In this document: positions 53,354-61,827 of the stretch, piece by piece
Layout: each line of letters begins with the position of its first letter
How positions within the stretch are numbered: position 1 is the first letter of the stretch
From: Halobacillus ihumii
Lineage (GTDB): Bacteria; Bacillota; Bacilli; Bacillales; Halobacillaceae
Length of the DNA: 64,000 bases
NCBI RefSeq assembly: GCF_902726645.1
Contig: NZ_CACVAO010000001.1
Location: 1,736,001 to 1,800,000 of the forward strand
Direction of reading: 5' to 3'
Notes under the pieces: model-generated
The model's database searches: none
The model's input: only the letters and a program-made list of their open reading frames with translations
Told to the model about the DNA's origin: nothing
Position numbers and translations under genes: made by a program

Positions 53354-54724
53354 CTAATTATTACTATCAGATGTTGTCTGAAAAAATGATTCCGTATTTT
53401 TCTTAATTTCCGGCCAGTATTTTTCATTGGCAGCGATCAAATCATCGACAATCTCCTTAGCCTTAGAAACATTGACTACTGTGCGGTTTAATGTAAGTGC
53501 CTGAACAAGCTTTTGATAACTTCTTTCAAAATAGGCGTCAACAACTAGCTGTTCATAAGCTAACTGACCTTCAATAAGCCCCTTATAAAAAATAGGAATC
53601 TCACCAACAGAAAATGGCTTAGGTCCCTGGCTTGTCAAAAGAGCTGGTACTTCAACCATAGCCTCCACTGGCAAATTAGGAATAACACCATTGTTTTCCA
53701 CCATAACTATGAATCGTTTATTTAAATTATAGGCCAGAGATTCAGCTGCCCTAACCATAAAGACACCATGAATATCAACATCTAAATCTTCTCCTTCGGC
53801 TGTCTCTTTCATGATGATACGATCACATAGATCATGAACGTGCTTCTGGCGCCCTTCTATGACTTGTCGTGCCCGCGTGCGGCTGGGGTCCTCTTTTTCT
53901 ACCATGGCTTCGGGGTATAAGTAATATTGCAAGTACGTATTAGGTAGAAATTCCGGAAAATCAATCAGCATTTGGCGTGCCTGTTCAAATGTCTTCTGCC
54001 AGGAGATATCATGAGCAATTGCCTCATCCTCTGGGGTGAAGCCTGTTTCAATAATAAGTCTTTTTAAACGCTCTGTATGGTCATTGCCTTCTTTGTCATA
54101 AATTTTTGTGAACCAGCCAAAGTGATTTAACCCAAAGTATTCCGGTACAATGTCCCATACATTGAGATCAAGAATCTTAGCGTAACTGATCATAATGGCA
54201 ATTGGCATATCACAAATATTGAGGATGCGATGATCATTAGGAAATTCCCTGTTAAGTGCCTCCGCTACGATTGCGGCTGGATTTGTATAATTTAAAATCC
54301 AAGCATTGGGTGAATAGGCACGAACGTCATTTACAAGTTCAATCATATCTCCAATTGACCTCAGCCCATAAGCCATTCCCCCAGGACCGCATGTTTCCTG
54401 ACCTACTACCCCGTGTTTTAGGGAAATCTGTTCATCCTGCTCTCGCATGGCTAAGCCACCAGTACGGATTTGCACAAATACAAAGTCCGCCTGTTTAAAA
54501 GCTGTTTCTTTGTCCGTCGTACAGGAGAAAGATTCTAATTCAGGATAGCGTTCTTTAAATAAAATTTCAGTTGCTCTTGCATTTCGCTCCTGGCGTTGTT
54601 CATCAATATCGTAGAATATGATTTCTTTTAAGGGGAACCGTTCTTTTTCTTCAATTAAGCTCATCATCATACCCATTGTATAAGTGCTTCCACTGCCTAC
54701 TACAACTAAGCGCTGTTTTTTCAT
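53354..54724 (-). CDS. GH4 family 6-phospho-glycosidase, alpha-type CDMP signature
   Basis: 456 residues from ATG 54724 (GGAAGGGG upstream; ORF extends to 54745). NAD-binding VVVGSGSTYTMGMM, metal ligands in NICDMPIAI (Cys) and GLNHFGWF (His), VVGQETCGPGGMAYG and NTYLQYYLYP. In GH4 the CDMP form is associated with 6-phospho-alpha-glucosidases (GlvA/MalH) and CNVP/CNIP with beta types. Needs NAD and Mn. First gene of the PTS operon, divergent from the GntR regulator. Confidence 0.9.
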   Translation of the reverse strand: MKKQRLVVVGSGSTYTMGMMMSLIEEKERFPLKEIIFYDIDEQRQERNARATEILFKERYPELESFSCTTDKETAFKQADFVFVQIRTGGLAMREQDEQISLKHGVVGQETCGPGGMAYGLRSIGDMIELVNDVRAYSPNAWILNYTNPAAIVAEALNREFPNDHRILNICDMPIAIMISYAKILDLNVWDIVPEYFGLNHFGWFTKIYDKEGNDHTERLKRLIIETGFTPEDEAIAHDISWQKTFEQARQMLIDFPEFLPNTYLQYYLYPEAMVEKEDPSRTRARQVIEGRQKHVHDLCDRIIMKETAEGEDLDVDIHGVFMVRAAESLAYNLNKRFIVMVENNGVIPNLPVEAMVEVPALLTSQGPKPFSVGEIPIFYKGLIEGQLAYEQLVVDAYFERSYQKLVQALTLNRTVVNVSKAKEIVDDLIAANEKYWPEIKKNTESFFQTTSDSNN

Positions 54725-54807
54725 AAAATGCCCCTTCCTATTCATCTCTTACACTATTTATATCATTATAATAATACTAATTCAATACCAAATATGCATT
54801 AAACTTG

Positions 54808-54908
54808 TATTAATTTATATACTAAATAGGAATAAAAATGATTTTACAACATAGAAGGATGAAAATAATTTCATATTCGTTTATAGTTGTATTAGTGATT
54901 AATACAAC
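54808..54908. promoter_or_regulatory. Operator candidates in the GH4/GntR divergent region
   Basis: Perfect inverted repeat GTTGTATTA (54886-54894) and TAATACAAC (54900-54908), five bases apart, 30 bp before the GntR start; a related CTTGTATTAATTTATATAC lies near 54808, toward the GH4 start. AT-rich palindromes of this type suit GntR/HutC regulators. Confidence 0.6.
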
Positions 54909-54938
54909 TACAAACACATAACCTTGGTGGTGACATAA

Positions 54939-55652
54939 ATGAATTCAAATACACCGTTATATAAACAAGTAGCAAGTAAGATAAAAAAAGAGATCATTAC
55001 CGCAAAGCTTAATAAAGATGAAGCTATTCCTTCGGAGAAAAAACTAGCTGAAAAATATCAGGTCAGCAGAGTAACAATTCGTCAATCCATTCAACAACTA
55101 GTAAATGAAGACATACTTTATAAGGTTCGCGGAAGCGGTACATATGTAAAAAACCAGAAAATCGAACACGATATATACAGGTTGCAAAGCTTTACTGAAG
55201 AAATGACCCATTTAAATCAAACACCAACAAACCAAGTGCTTGATTTTCACATGCAAGAACCTAGTGATCAGGTAAGAGAAACTTTAGAACTTAACCAAGG
55301 GGAAAAGGTCTTTTTTATTCGGAGACTGCGTTGTGTGGATGACGAACCGATGATTTTGGAGGAAACATACATGCCAGTTTCCCTATTTCCAGATTTGTCA
55401 GTAGAAGTGATGACTCGTTCTAAATACGAATACGTGGAAAACAAAGGCTATATCATTAAAGAACGTCAAGGAGAGATTCTACCGTTATCCCCTAATGAAG
55501 AATTGAAGAGAATTCTCCTGTTAGAAGGTGACGCGTCAATTCTAACCATGAATTTATGGGCATATTTGGATGATGATACAATTTTTGAATATACTCGTCT
55601 CTATTTCAGAAGTGAGAAGTATACATTTAAATTTACATCTAAACGGTTTTGA
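54939..55652 (+). CDS. GntR-family regulator with UTRA domain
   Basis: 237 residues. N-terminal winged helix (TPLYKQVASKIKKEIITAKL, SEKKLAEKYQVSRVTIRQSIQQLVNEDIL, VRGSGTYV) and C-terminal UTRA effector domain (about 80-237) with FFIRRLRCVDDEPMILEETYMP. HutC subfamily, usually sensing a phosphorylated sugar. Divergent from the PTS-ChbG-GH4 operon, so probably its repressor. Confidence 0.92.
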   Translation: MNSNTPLYKQVASKIKKEIITAKLNKDEAIPSEKKLAEKYQVSRVTIRQSIQQLVNEDILYKVRGSGTYVKNQKIEHDIYRLQSFTEEMTHLNQTPTNQVLDFHMQEPSDQVRETLELNQGEKVFFIRRLRCVDDEPMILEETYMPVSLFPDLSVEVMTRSKYEYVENKGYIIKERQGEILPLSPNEELKRILLLEGDASILTMNLWAYLDDDTIFEYTRLYFRSEKYTFKFTSKRF

Positions 55653-55660
55653 TATAATAA

Positions 55661-55689
55661 GGAGCTGGGCAAATCAATTGCCCAGCTCC
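55661..55689 (+). terminator. Intrinsic terminator after the GntR gene
   Basis: Perfect 12-bp arms GGAGCTGGGCAA (55661-55672) and TTGCCCAGCTCC (55678-55689), followed by TTATT. Confidence 0.8.
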
Positions 55690-55718
55690 TTATTGGTTCA
55701 ATCAATTGTAACTAAAAA

Positions 55719-55738
55719 AGAAGCCCAATGGACTTCTT
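55719..55738 (-). terminator. Terminator after the mini carbonic anhydrase gene
   Basis: On the minus strand AGAAGTCC and GGGCTTCT flank a short loop, followed by TTTTTTAG. Confidence 0.6.
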
Positions 55739-55752
55739 CTTTTCACTTTCAA

Positions 55753-56136
55753 CTATTCCTTTACAACTTCTACTTCCCAATTTTCATTCACATAAAGCCC
55801 AAGAACCTTGACTTCCAGTCCCCAGTTTTTAATTTTCTCCACAGACTTTTCAATCTGCCCAAACAATTCATCTTTCGGAACCGGGTTCCCTGCACAGCCA
55901 TAATGCCCTACAATCGCCACTACCTCTGAGCCATGGGCTTCATAAGAAACTTGAACTCTGGACTGTATGGATTCAACCTCTCGCTCTGTTCCTTCTAACA
56001 GCACTTTGTTCGGACCAGCCTCAGTAATCATATCTATGTACTCAACTGAAAACTGTTCTTTCATCCACTCAAATACCGGCTGTTGAACTCTTCCATCCAT
56101 GCAATTAATGGCTGTCGCAAATTTTGAATCTGACAT
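55753..56136 (-). CDS. Mini beta-carbonic anhydrase-like protein
   Basis: 127 residues, much shorter than usual beta-carbonic anhydrases (about 190-230). The zinc-site pattern is kept: Cys-x-Asp-x-Arg in NCMDGRVQQP near residue 12 and His-x-x-Cys in VGHYGCAGNPVP near residue 78. The helical N-terminal arm and the C-terminal dimer region are missing. Whether it hydrates CO2 is unknown. Own unit with RBS CAGGAGG. Confidence 0.75.
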   Translation of the reverse strand: MSDSKFATAINCMDGRVQQPVFEWMKEQFSVEYIDMITEAGPNKVLLEGTEREVESIQSRVQVSYEAHGSEVVAIVGHYGCAGNPVPKDELFGQIEKSVEKIKNWGLEVKVLGLYVNENWEVEVVKE

Positions 56137-56260
56137 AACTTTTAGCCTCCTGTAATAGTCATTTTATAGCTTTATATAATGTAACGATATTTCTATCATA
56201 TCAATTCATTGATTTTATGTCGCCTCTCTGCAACTATCACTTTCCCCTAAAAAAAAATAA

Positions 56261-56776
56261 TTAATCTGAAATCCGCTCCCTTATTATATCTTGTACATTC
56301 TTTAGCCATTTCAGATGAAAGTTTAACATTCCGTAGTAATGACTGTGAATGGCAGCTGCCAATTCAGAACCTGAAGGCGGATTGTCGTCTAATACACGTT
56401 CAAGGTTCACGATCCATGAAGTAATAAGCTCCGATACTTTGTCTAAGTTTACGTAATCAACAAATAGCAGCGCCGGATAGAGCGACCGCCCATCCATTTT
56501 CTGAGTTTCAAAAACCTCATAAATTAAGTTGATCAAATGGTTATGCCCTTCCGAAGTAATTGAATAGATCGTACGATTAGGCCGCTTCTCCACCTTCTCT
56601 GTTTTTATGGACTGAATATAATTCTTTTTTTTAAGACTTTCTATGGAATAATATAGGTTTCCATCTGTCATATCGAAAAATTGGTCCCACTTGTTCTCTT
56701 TTATAATTTTTTTAATTTCATAAGGATGCTGATCGTTCGATTTTAACAACCCTAGAATGACGATTTGTATTGACAT
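56261..56776 (-). CDS. PadR-family transcriptional regulator
   Basis: 171 residues from ATG 56776 (AAAGGGTG upstream). N-terminal winged helix VILGLLKSNDQHPYEIKKII and TDGNLYYSIESLKKKNYIQS, typical PadR, with a C-terminal helical dimerisation half (about 95-171). Divergent from the SDR gene at 56863, with a palindromic site between that recurs ahead of the second SDR gene. Confidence 0.9.
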   Translation of the reverse strand: MSIQIVILGLLKSNDQHPYEIKKIIKENKWDQFFDMTDGNLYYSIESLKKKNYIQSIKTEKVEKRPNRTIYSITSEGHNHLINLIYEVFETQKMDGRSLYPALLFVDYVNLDKVSELITSWIVNLERVLDDNPPSGSELAAAIHSHYYGMLNFHLKWLKNVQDIIRERISD

Positions 56777-56802
56777 AGCTGTCACCCTTTCTCGATAAAC
56801 TA

Positions 56803-56822
56803 ATTACTTTGCGCAGAGTATA
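56803..56822. promoter_or_regulatory. PadR operator candidate, site 1
   Basis: ATTACTTTGCGCAGAGTATA: imperfect palindrome with halves TACTTTG and CAGAGTA around CG, midway between the divergent PadR and SDR genes. Matches the core of the perfect 30-bp palindrome at 58445. Confidence 0.65.
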
Positions 56823-56862
56823 TAAGGATATATAATGTAAATAAACTGACAGGAGTGATTCC

Positions 56863-57612
56863 ATGCAATTAGATAATAAAGTCGCAATTATAACAGGTGG
56901 TGCAGGAGGTATAGGGAAAGGTATTGCCAAAGCCTTGCTGAAGGAAGGCGCAAACGTAGTCATTGTAGATATTAATAAGGATGCTGGTCAATCTACAATG
57001 AAGGTGTTGAAAGAATTTGGCAAAGTCCATTTCATTTTAAAAGATATTTCTATCGCTGAACATGCAGCAGAAATTGTTCAGGAAACCATCGATACGTTCG
57101 GCAAGCTCGATATTCTCATCAATAATGCCCATGCTTCCAGACAAAAGCCATTTACAAATACAATGCGTGATGATTTTGATTTATCCTTTAACACTGGATT
57201 TTACCCTACTGTGAATTTAATGCAAGCAAGTTATGAACAATTGAAAGGAAACCAAGGATTTGTCATCAACTTCGCCTCAGGTGCAGGGATTTCCTGCCAG
57301 CCAAATCAAGCCTCTTATGCAGCAGCCAAAGAGGCAATTCGAGGATTAACACGTACGGTGGCAAATGAATGGGCCAGAGATCAAATTAATGTGAACTTAA
57401 TTTCACCGATCGCCCATACTGCTGGTGTAGAAGGATGGAGACAGCAGCACCCTGAACAGTATCAATCCATGATATCTGGAATTCCACTAGGGAGGCTGGG
57501 GGATCCAGAGCAGGACATCGGAAAAGCCGCTGTCTTTCTAAGCAGTGAAAATAGCTCATATATTACGGGTCAAACGATCATGGTGGATGGAGGCACAGTT
57601 AAATTAACATAA
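56863..57612 (+). CDS. SDR-family oxidoreductase (1)
   Basis: 249 residues. Cofactor motif TGGAGGIGKGIAKAL near residue 12, with IVDINKDAG (NAD preference), DILINNAHASRQ in place of the usual NNAG, and catalytic Ser, Tyr and Lys in NFASGAGISCQPNQASYAAAKEAIRG. C-terminal GQTIMVDGG. RBS CAGGAG. Adjacent and divergent to the PadR gene. Substrate unknown. Confidence 0.9.
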   Translation: MQLDNKVAIITGGAGGIGKGIAKALLKEGANVVIVDINKDAGQSTMKVLKEFGKVHFILKDISIAEHAAEIVQETIDTFGKLDILINNAHASRQKPFTNTMRDDFDLSFNTGFYPTVNLMQASYEQLKGNQGFVINFASGAGISCQPNQASYAAAKEAIRGLTRTVANEWARDQINVNLISPIAHTAGVEGWRQQHPEQYQSMISGIPLGRLGDPEQDIGKAAVFLSSENSSYITGQTIMVDGGTVKLT

Positions 57613-57621
57613 GTAAAAAAA

Positions 57622-57646
57622 TGCACCCTTTTACGAAAAGGGTGCA
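57622..57646. terminator. Bidirectional terminator between the two SDR genes
   Basis: Perfect 11-bp arms TGCACCCTTTT (57622-57632) and AAAAGGGTGCA (57636-57646), A-run on the left, T-run on the right. Confidence 0.85.
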
Positions 57647-57670
57647 CTTTCTATAAAGAACCAGTCATGT

Positions 57671-58405
57671 TTATTGAGCTGAAAAACCACCATCAATGAC
57701 TAGTTCAGCTCCTGTAACATAGGCTGCATTGTCGGATGCCAAATATAAAACAGCCTGTGCTACGTCCTCTGTCGTACCAAGTCTTTGTAATGGAGTAGCA
57801 CGAATAAGGCTCTTAAGTGTCTCACCAGATTCTTTTAGCCCATCCGTCATTGGCGTTTGAATAACTCCAGGGAATACGGCATTCACCCGTACACCATACG
57901 GACCGTATTGAGTAGCTGCTGCTTTTGAAATAGCACGTACCGCTCCTTTTGATGCCGAATAGTTATTCAAGCCCATTCCAATTTGAGCTGTATAACTAGA
58001 AATATTAACGATTGCACCAGACTTTTGTTCCATCATATAAGGAATAACATGTTTCATTCCTGCAAATGGGCCGAAACTGTTAATTCGCATCATCGTATCC
58101 CAATCCTCAATGGTTATATCCTGAACCGTTTTTTCGCTTGAAATTCCCGCGTTGTTAATAAGGATATCAATTTTTCCATAGGTGTCGATCACTTGTTTAG
58201 TGAGGCTGATCCAATTATCCTCAGAAGAAACATTAAGGTACAGACCTTCCACGCCTTCTATATTGTCAACTTCTTGTAAACTATCTCTGTTAATATCAGC
58301 TGCAATCACTAAAGCTCCTTCTTCACTGAATAGTTCAACCATACGACGTCCCATGCCAGAAGCACCGCCAGTTATAATAGCCACTTTATTATCAAATTTC
58401 CCCAT
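57671..58405 (-). CDS. SDR-family oxidoreductase (2)
   Basis: 244 residues. TGGASGMGRRMVELF at residue 12, AADINRDSLQ, DILINNAGISSEKT, catalytic SSYTAQIGMGLNNYSASKGA, ending VTGAELVIDGGFSAQ. Complete classical SDR. About one-third similar to the first SDR gene, so an older paralogue and not a recent copy. Preceded by a perfect 30-bp palindrome, so probably under the same PadR regulator. Confidence 0.92.
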   Translation of the reverse strand: MGKFDNKVAIITGGASGMGRRMVELFSEEGALVIAADINRDSLQEVDNIEGVEGLYLNVSSEDNWISLTKQVIDTYGKIDILINNAGISSEKTVQDITIEDWDTMMRINSFGPFAGMKHVIPYMMEQKSGAIVNISSYTAQIGMGLNNYSASKGAVRAISKAAATQYGPYGVRVNAVFPGVIQTPMTDGLKESGETLKSLIRATPLQRLGTTEDVAQAVLYLASDNAAYVTGAELVIDGGFSAQ

Positions 58406-58444
58406 TTTGAATTCCTCCTTTAAGGATATACAACTATTTTATCA

Positions 58445-58474
58445 CCCAATATACTTTGTGCAAAGTATATTGGG
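58445..58474. promoter_or_regulatory. PadR operator candidate, site 2 (30-bp palindrome)
   Basis: Arms CCCAATATACTTTG (58445-58458) and CAAAGTATATTGGG (58461-58474) with a 2-base centre, 40 bp before the SDR (2) start. Core ACTTTG-YG-CARAGT is shared with site 1. Confidence 0.7.
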
Positions 58475-58528
58475 TTGAAGTATTACTTTAAGGAGGTTAG
58501 AGTTACTGCTGATGGGAAAAACTTAAAA

Positions 58529-58561
58529 CACGAGCATGAGGTGTATAGCCTCATGCTCGTG
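58529..58561 (-). terminator. Intrinsic terminator of the carnitine operon
   Basis: Perfect 13-bp arms CACGAGCATGAGG (58529-58541) and CCTCATGCTCGTG (58549-58561); minus-strand continuation TTTTAAGTTTTT. Confidence 0.85.
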
Positions 58562-58586
58562 CTTAAATTTCATAGTTATAAAGGCA

Positions 58587-59060
58587 TTATCTTTTCTTTT
58601 TAATCCCGATGACTCTTCCCGCTTCTTTCGGTTTTGTTTCAACAGAAAACTGGTCTGCCAATGATTGCAGCTTTGAAGAAACCTCATCCGGAAACGGACC
58701 AGGCCGGCCAGATTCCTGGTCCATGCCCATGAGCATTTGTTCGCTCGTAGCCGCCCGTTTACCTTCCGCTCCATATAACTCGAGAAAAAGGTGGACGCGC
58801 TTCGCGTCATAGTCAAGTACGGTTGCATGGACTTCCAATGACTCTTCAAAATTCATTTCTGCTAAGTAACAGACGTGATTTTCAAGGGTGAACATGGTGT
58901 ACTGTTCTTTTTCACGAAAAGCATCAGTTACACCCATTTCCCTCACGAAACCATCAACCGCCCAGCTGAATGCCCGGACGTAATCAGCATCATTCATATG
59001 GCCGTTGTAATCAATCCATTCTTTTCTAACATGATCTTTTAAAACGACTAACGAGTTCAT
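58587..59060 (-). CDS. Acyl-CoA thioesterase, probable betainyl-CoA thioesterase
   Basis: 157 residues, hot-dog fold of the 4-hydroxybenzoyl-CoA thioesterase group: VRKEWIDYNGHMNDADYVRAF near 10-30 holds the catalytic Asp; LEVHATVLDYDAKRVHLFLELY forms the long strands. Third step of carnitine breakdown: betainyl-CoA to glycine betaine plus CoA. The role comes from its position 12 bp after carnitine dehydrogenase. Confidence 0.88.
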   Translation of the reverse strand: MNSLVVLKDHVRKEWIDYNGHMNDADYVRAFSWAVDGFVREMGVTDAFREKEQYTMFTLENHVCYLAEMNFEESLEVHATVLDYDAKRVHLFLELYGAEGKRAATSEQMLMGMDQESGRPGPFPDEVSSKLQSLADQFSVETKPKEAGRVIGIKKKR

Positions 59061-59072
59061 TCATTTGCTCCT

Positions 59073-60044
59073 TTATAATCTGCCATTCAAATTAGCGGCT
59101 GGCCAATATTTTTCCAACAGCTCCTGCAGCTCGATTAAAAATTGATCACGGCGTTTTTCGAGCTCTGCCATATCGCTTCCCTCTGTTTGGGCTTCACAAC
59201 CAGTGATTACCTTTTCAGCCAGCTCATCCGTAAGCTCTGGCGCTTCAAGTTTCGTCCACGGCAGCTTCAAGGCTGGTCCGAATTGGTGAAGCAAATGTCT
59301 CATTCCTTGTTTGCCTCCACCCATATGCAAAGTCAGGAATGGCCCCATTAAAGCCCAACGCAAACCTGGGCCATACACAATCGATGCATCAACTTCTTCC
59401 GTTGTAGCAACCCCATCATTTACGATGTGCAGCGCTTCTCTCCAGATCGCTTCCATCAATCTGTCTGCAACATGGCCTTCGACTTCTTTTTGGACAACTA
59501 GTGGCTTCATATTAAGCTCTTCATAAAACTTACGCGCTTTTTCTATGAATGCCTGATTTGTTTTCCCGCCGCCAACAACTTCCACAAGCGGAACTAAATA
59601 AACCGGGTTAAAGGGATGTGCAACCATGACACGCTCGGGATGCGCTGTACAATCCTTTTGCAGAACACTCGGAACAATTCCAGATGTGCTTGAGGCAATG
59701 ATTGCCTCTGCTTTAGCGTATCCATCGATTTCAGCAATAACCTGCCGTTTCAGTTCTTCCCGTTCTGGCACATTCTCCTGGATAAAGTCGGCTTCAGCCA
59801 CCGCTGTCTTCAGATCCTTTTCAAAAGAAAGGTTATCCAGTGAAGCGCCTTGGCTAAGTCCGTATTTTTCCATGGCTGGCCAGGCATTCTTCACCGCCGC
59901 ATGCATGTTGGATTCTGCTTCTGGTGCAGGGTCTGTAGCCGTTACTTTGTACCCGTTCGCCAGAAAGCGAGTAATCCATCCATTGCCAATCACACCGGTT
60001 CCGACTACAGTTATGTGTTTTACCATTGTTGTTTGCTGTTCCAT
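59073..60044 (-). CDS. L-carnitine dehydrogenase
   Basis: 323 residues, 3-hydroxyacyl-CoA dehydrogenase fold: ITVVGTGVIGNGWITRFLANGYKV (Rossmann), QENVPEREELKRQVIAEID, SSTSGIVPSVL, HPFNPVYLVPLVEVVGGG with the catalytic His, then the helical C-terminal domain GPGLRWALMGPFLTLHMGGGKQGMRHLL. This wording is that of NAD-dependent L-carnitine dehydrogenases, giving 3-dehydrocarnitine. Starts 2 bases after the BKACE stop. Confidence 0.93.
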   Translation of the reverse strand: MEQQTTMVKHITVVGTGVIGNGWITRFLANGYKVTATDPAPEAESNMHAAVKNAWPAMEKYGLSQGASLDNLSFEKDLKTAVAEADFIQENVPEREELKRQVIAEIDGYAKAEAIIASSTSGIVPSVLQKDCTAHPERVMVAHPFNPVYLVPLVEVVGGGKTNQAFIEKARKFYEELNMKPLVVQKEVEGHVADRLMEAIWREALHIVNDGVATTEEVDASIVYGPGLRWALMGPFLTLHMGGGKQGMRHLLHQFGPALKLPWTKLEAPELTDELAEKVITGCEAQTEGSDMAELEKRRDQFLIELQELLEKYWPAANLNGRL

Positions 60045-60045
60045 A

Positions 60046-60939
60046 TTATTGTTCCTTTCCGTGTGGGTTTCGCAGATTCAGCATCTCTCGTGCTTCTGCT
60101 GGAGTCATAATGTCAGAACCCAGGCTTTGTGTTATGCCGACAGCTTTGTCGACCAGTTGTTCATTCGATGCCAGCACACCTTTTTTCAAGTAAATGTTGT
60201 CTTCAAGGCCTACACGGATGTTACCGCCTTGTAAGACGGACTGCGCCACAACGGGCATTTGCATCCTGCCGATACCAAAGGCTGCCCAGCGCCCATTTTC
60301 TGGAATGCGGCTCTTCATATATGCAATGGTCTCTGCATCTGCAGCAGCTCCCCATGGTATTCCCAGGCAAAATTGGAATAGTGGGTCGCCGTCAATCAGC
60401 CCTTCTTTCACCAATTGGTTAGCAAAACGAATATGACCCGTATCAAAACACTCAAGTTCCGCCCTTACACCGCTTTGCTGGATGAGGCTGGCCTGTTTTC
60501 TCAGCCAGTCTGTTGGACTGATGTACACTTGATTCCCGAAATTGACACTTCCACAATCCAATGTACAGATTTCAGGAAGCAGTTCACCTACTGGCTCATG
60601 ACGTTCCTCAGGTGTTTGCATATCTGTGCCTGCCCCGCCTCTCGTTGGATCTTCGTCACTCGGAATCCAGTCACCGCCGCCACCGGCAGTGATATTTAAA
60701 ATAACATCCGTATCAGCTTCACGGACGCGCTCAACAACTTCCCTGAATAAATTCACATCATGACTCAATTGTCCTGTCTCTGGATCACGAACATGAATGT
60801 GTGCAATGGTAGCACCTGCTTTCGCAGCTTTAATGGAAGCATCTGCGATTTCCTTAGGTGTTACAGGAACATCAGGGTTTTTAGAAACAGTATCGCCTGC
60901 ACCAGTCACAGCGCAAGATAAAATCACTTTCTTCTGCAT
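60046..60939 (-). CDS. 3-Dehydrocarnitine cleavage enzyme (BKACE family)
   Basis: 297 residues from ATG 60939 (GGAGG upstream; frame opens at 60966). TIM barrel with [29 protein letters not shown], metal motif [11 protein letters not shown] (HxH), [13 protein letters not shown], and [10 protein letters not shown] with the substrate-binding Glu. Transfers between a beta-keto acid and acetyl-CoA, here giving betainyl-CoA and acetoacetate. First gene of the degradative operon after the regulator. Confidence 0.92.
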   Translation of the reverse strand: MQKKVILSCAVTGAGDTVSKNPDVPVTPKEIADASIKAAKAGATIAHIHVRDPETGQLSHDVNLFREVVERVREADTDVILNITAGGGGDWIPSDEDPTRGGAGTDMQTPEERHEPVGELLPEICTLDCGSVNFGNQVYISPTDWLRKQASLIQQSGVRAELECFDTGHIRFANQLVKEGLIDGDPLFQFCLGIPWGAAADAETIAYMKSRIPENGRWAAFGIGRMQMPVVAQSVLQGGNIRVGLEDNIYLKKGVLASNEQLVDKAVGITQSLGSDIMTPAEAREMLNLRNPHGKEQ

Positions 60940-60995
60940 AGTATTTCCTCCTAGCATTTTTCTCATTTGTATAGTTTGGTCTTAGGTCCAATCAA

Positions 60996-61556
60996 TTATT
61001 TATCCCTATCCTGTCGAACGGGTACATGTTTAAAGATTTCGCCACTTTCGAAAAACTCCGTTACCCGGCTAATCCAATCATAGTAATCCAGCCAGATTCT
61101 CGTTTCCTTAAGTAATTCATTGATTTTCTGTTCAGTCTCTTCATCCACAGCTGCTTCTTTTTCAATTTCAGCAAGTTCACGTTGAAGCTTTTGCTCGAAC
61201 ATTTTACTTTTGCTTATCGCTTTACGCCAATTGGAGGTAAACAGCGATACGAAAGTTTGGTAATAATCACGCTCAACGTTGTATAAGTCTTTGCGGACGC
61301 CTTTTTTAAAGACTTTCTCCGCTATATTGAGATCTACCATTTCACGAACAACCTGGCTCATTCGGGTTTTGCTCATCCCGACGCTCTCCGACAACTCATC
61401 GAGTGTCATCGGCTCCCTATTCATATAAATAGTCCCCAGAACGCGTCCGACAGTTGTCGATATTCCGAATGTATTCATATTGTCAGCAATTTTTTCTATA
61501 AACTGTTCTTCAATTTCTTTTGTTTTGTCGAACGGTTTTTCTTCCACATGCTTCAT
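60996..61556 (-). CDS. GbsR/MarR-type regulator of osmoprotectant genes
   Basis: About 186 residues from ATG 61556; a TTG ten codons earlier (61586) is an alternative and neither has a clear RBS. Winged helix with TVGRVLGTIYMNREPMTLDELSESVGMSKTRMSQVVREM and LNIAEKVFKKG, then a Glu/Lys-rich helical tail ending WLDYYDWISRVTEFF. Matches the GbsR/OpcR/OpuAR group that represses betaine or choline genes. It sits between the catabolic operon and the divergent OpuC-type transporter. Confidence 0.9.
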   Translation of the reverse strand: MKHVEEKPFDKTKEIEEQFIEKIADNMNTFGISTTVGRVLGTIYMNREPMTLDELSESVGMSKTRMSQVVREMVDLNIAEKVFKKGVRKDLYNVERDYYQTFVSLFTSNWRKAISKSKMFEQKLQRELAEIEKEAAVDEETEQKINELLKETRIWLDYYDWISRVTEFFESGEIFKHVPVRQDRDK

Positions 61557-61686
61557 CCTTTCGACTTTCGGTTTTATATAAGCCAATTTAACATACCGGA
61601 CAAGAAATGGAAAACGAGCAAATCAAAGCATTTTTAACTAAGAAAGGGGAATTTTAAGTAAGATCGCCATAAACTTTATACAATAA

Positions 61687-61702
61687 AAAGTTTACAAACT
61701 TT
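61687..61702. promoter_or_regulatory. Possible GbsR-type operator
   Basis: AAAGTTT (61687-61693) and AAACTTT (61696-61702) form an inverted repeat with a 2-base centre, in the divergent intergenic region between regulator and transporter, 28 bp upstream of the transporter -35. Confidence 0.45.
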
Positions 61703-61729
61703 ATGTATTATATGTGCAATAAATAAATT

Positions 61730-61757
61730 TTGTTCTTCATAAAAACTATTTTATACT
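61730..61757 (+). promoter_or_regulatory. SigA promoter candidate for the OpuC-type operon
   Basis: -35 TTGTTC (61730-61735), 16-bp spacer, -10 TATACT (61752-61757), leaving a 5' leader of about 65 bases. Confidence 0.5.
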
Positions 61758-61827
61758 TAATTAGCGAATCATTCATAGTTTTGTCGAAAAGAAACTATAT
61801 AAAATTTATTTTGGAGGTGGCTTTCAC

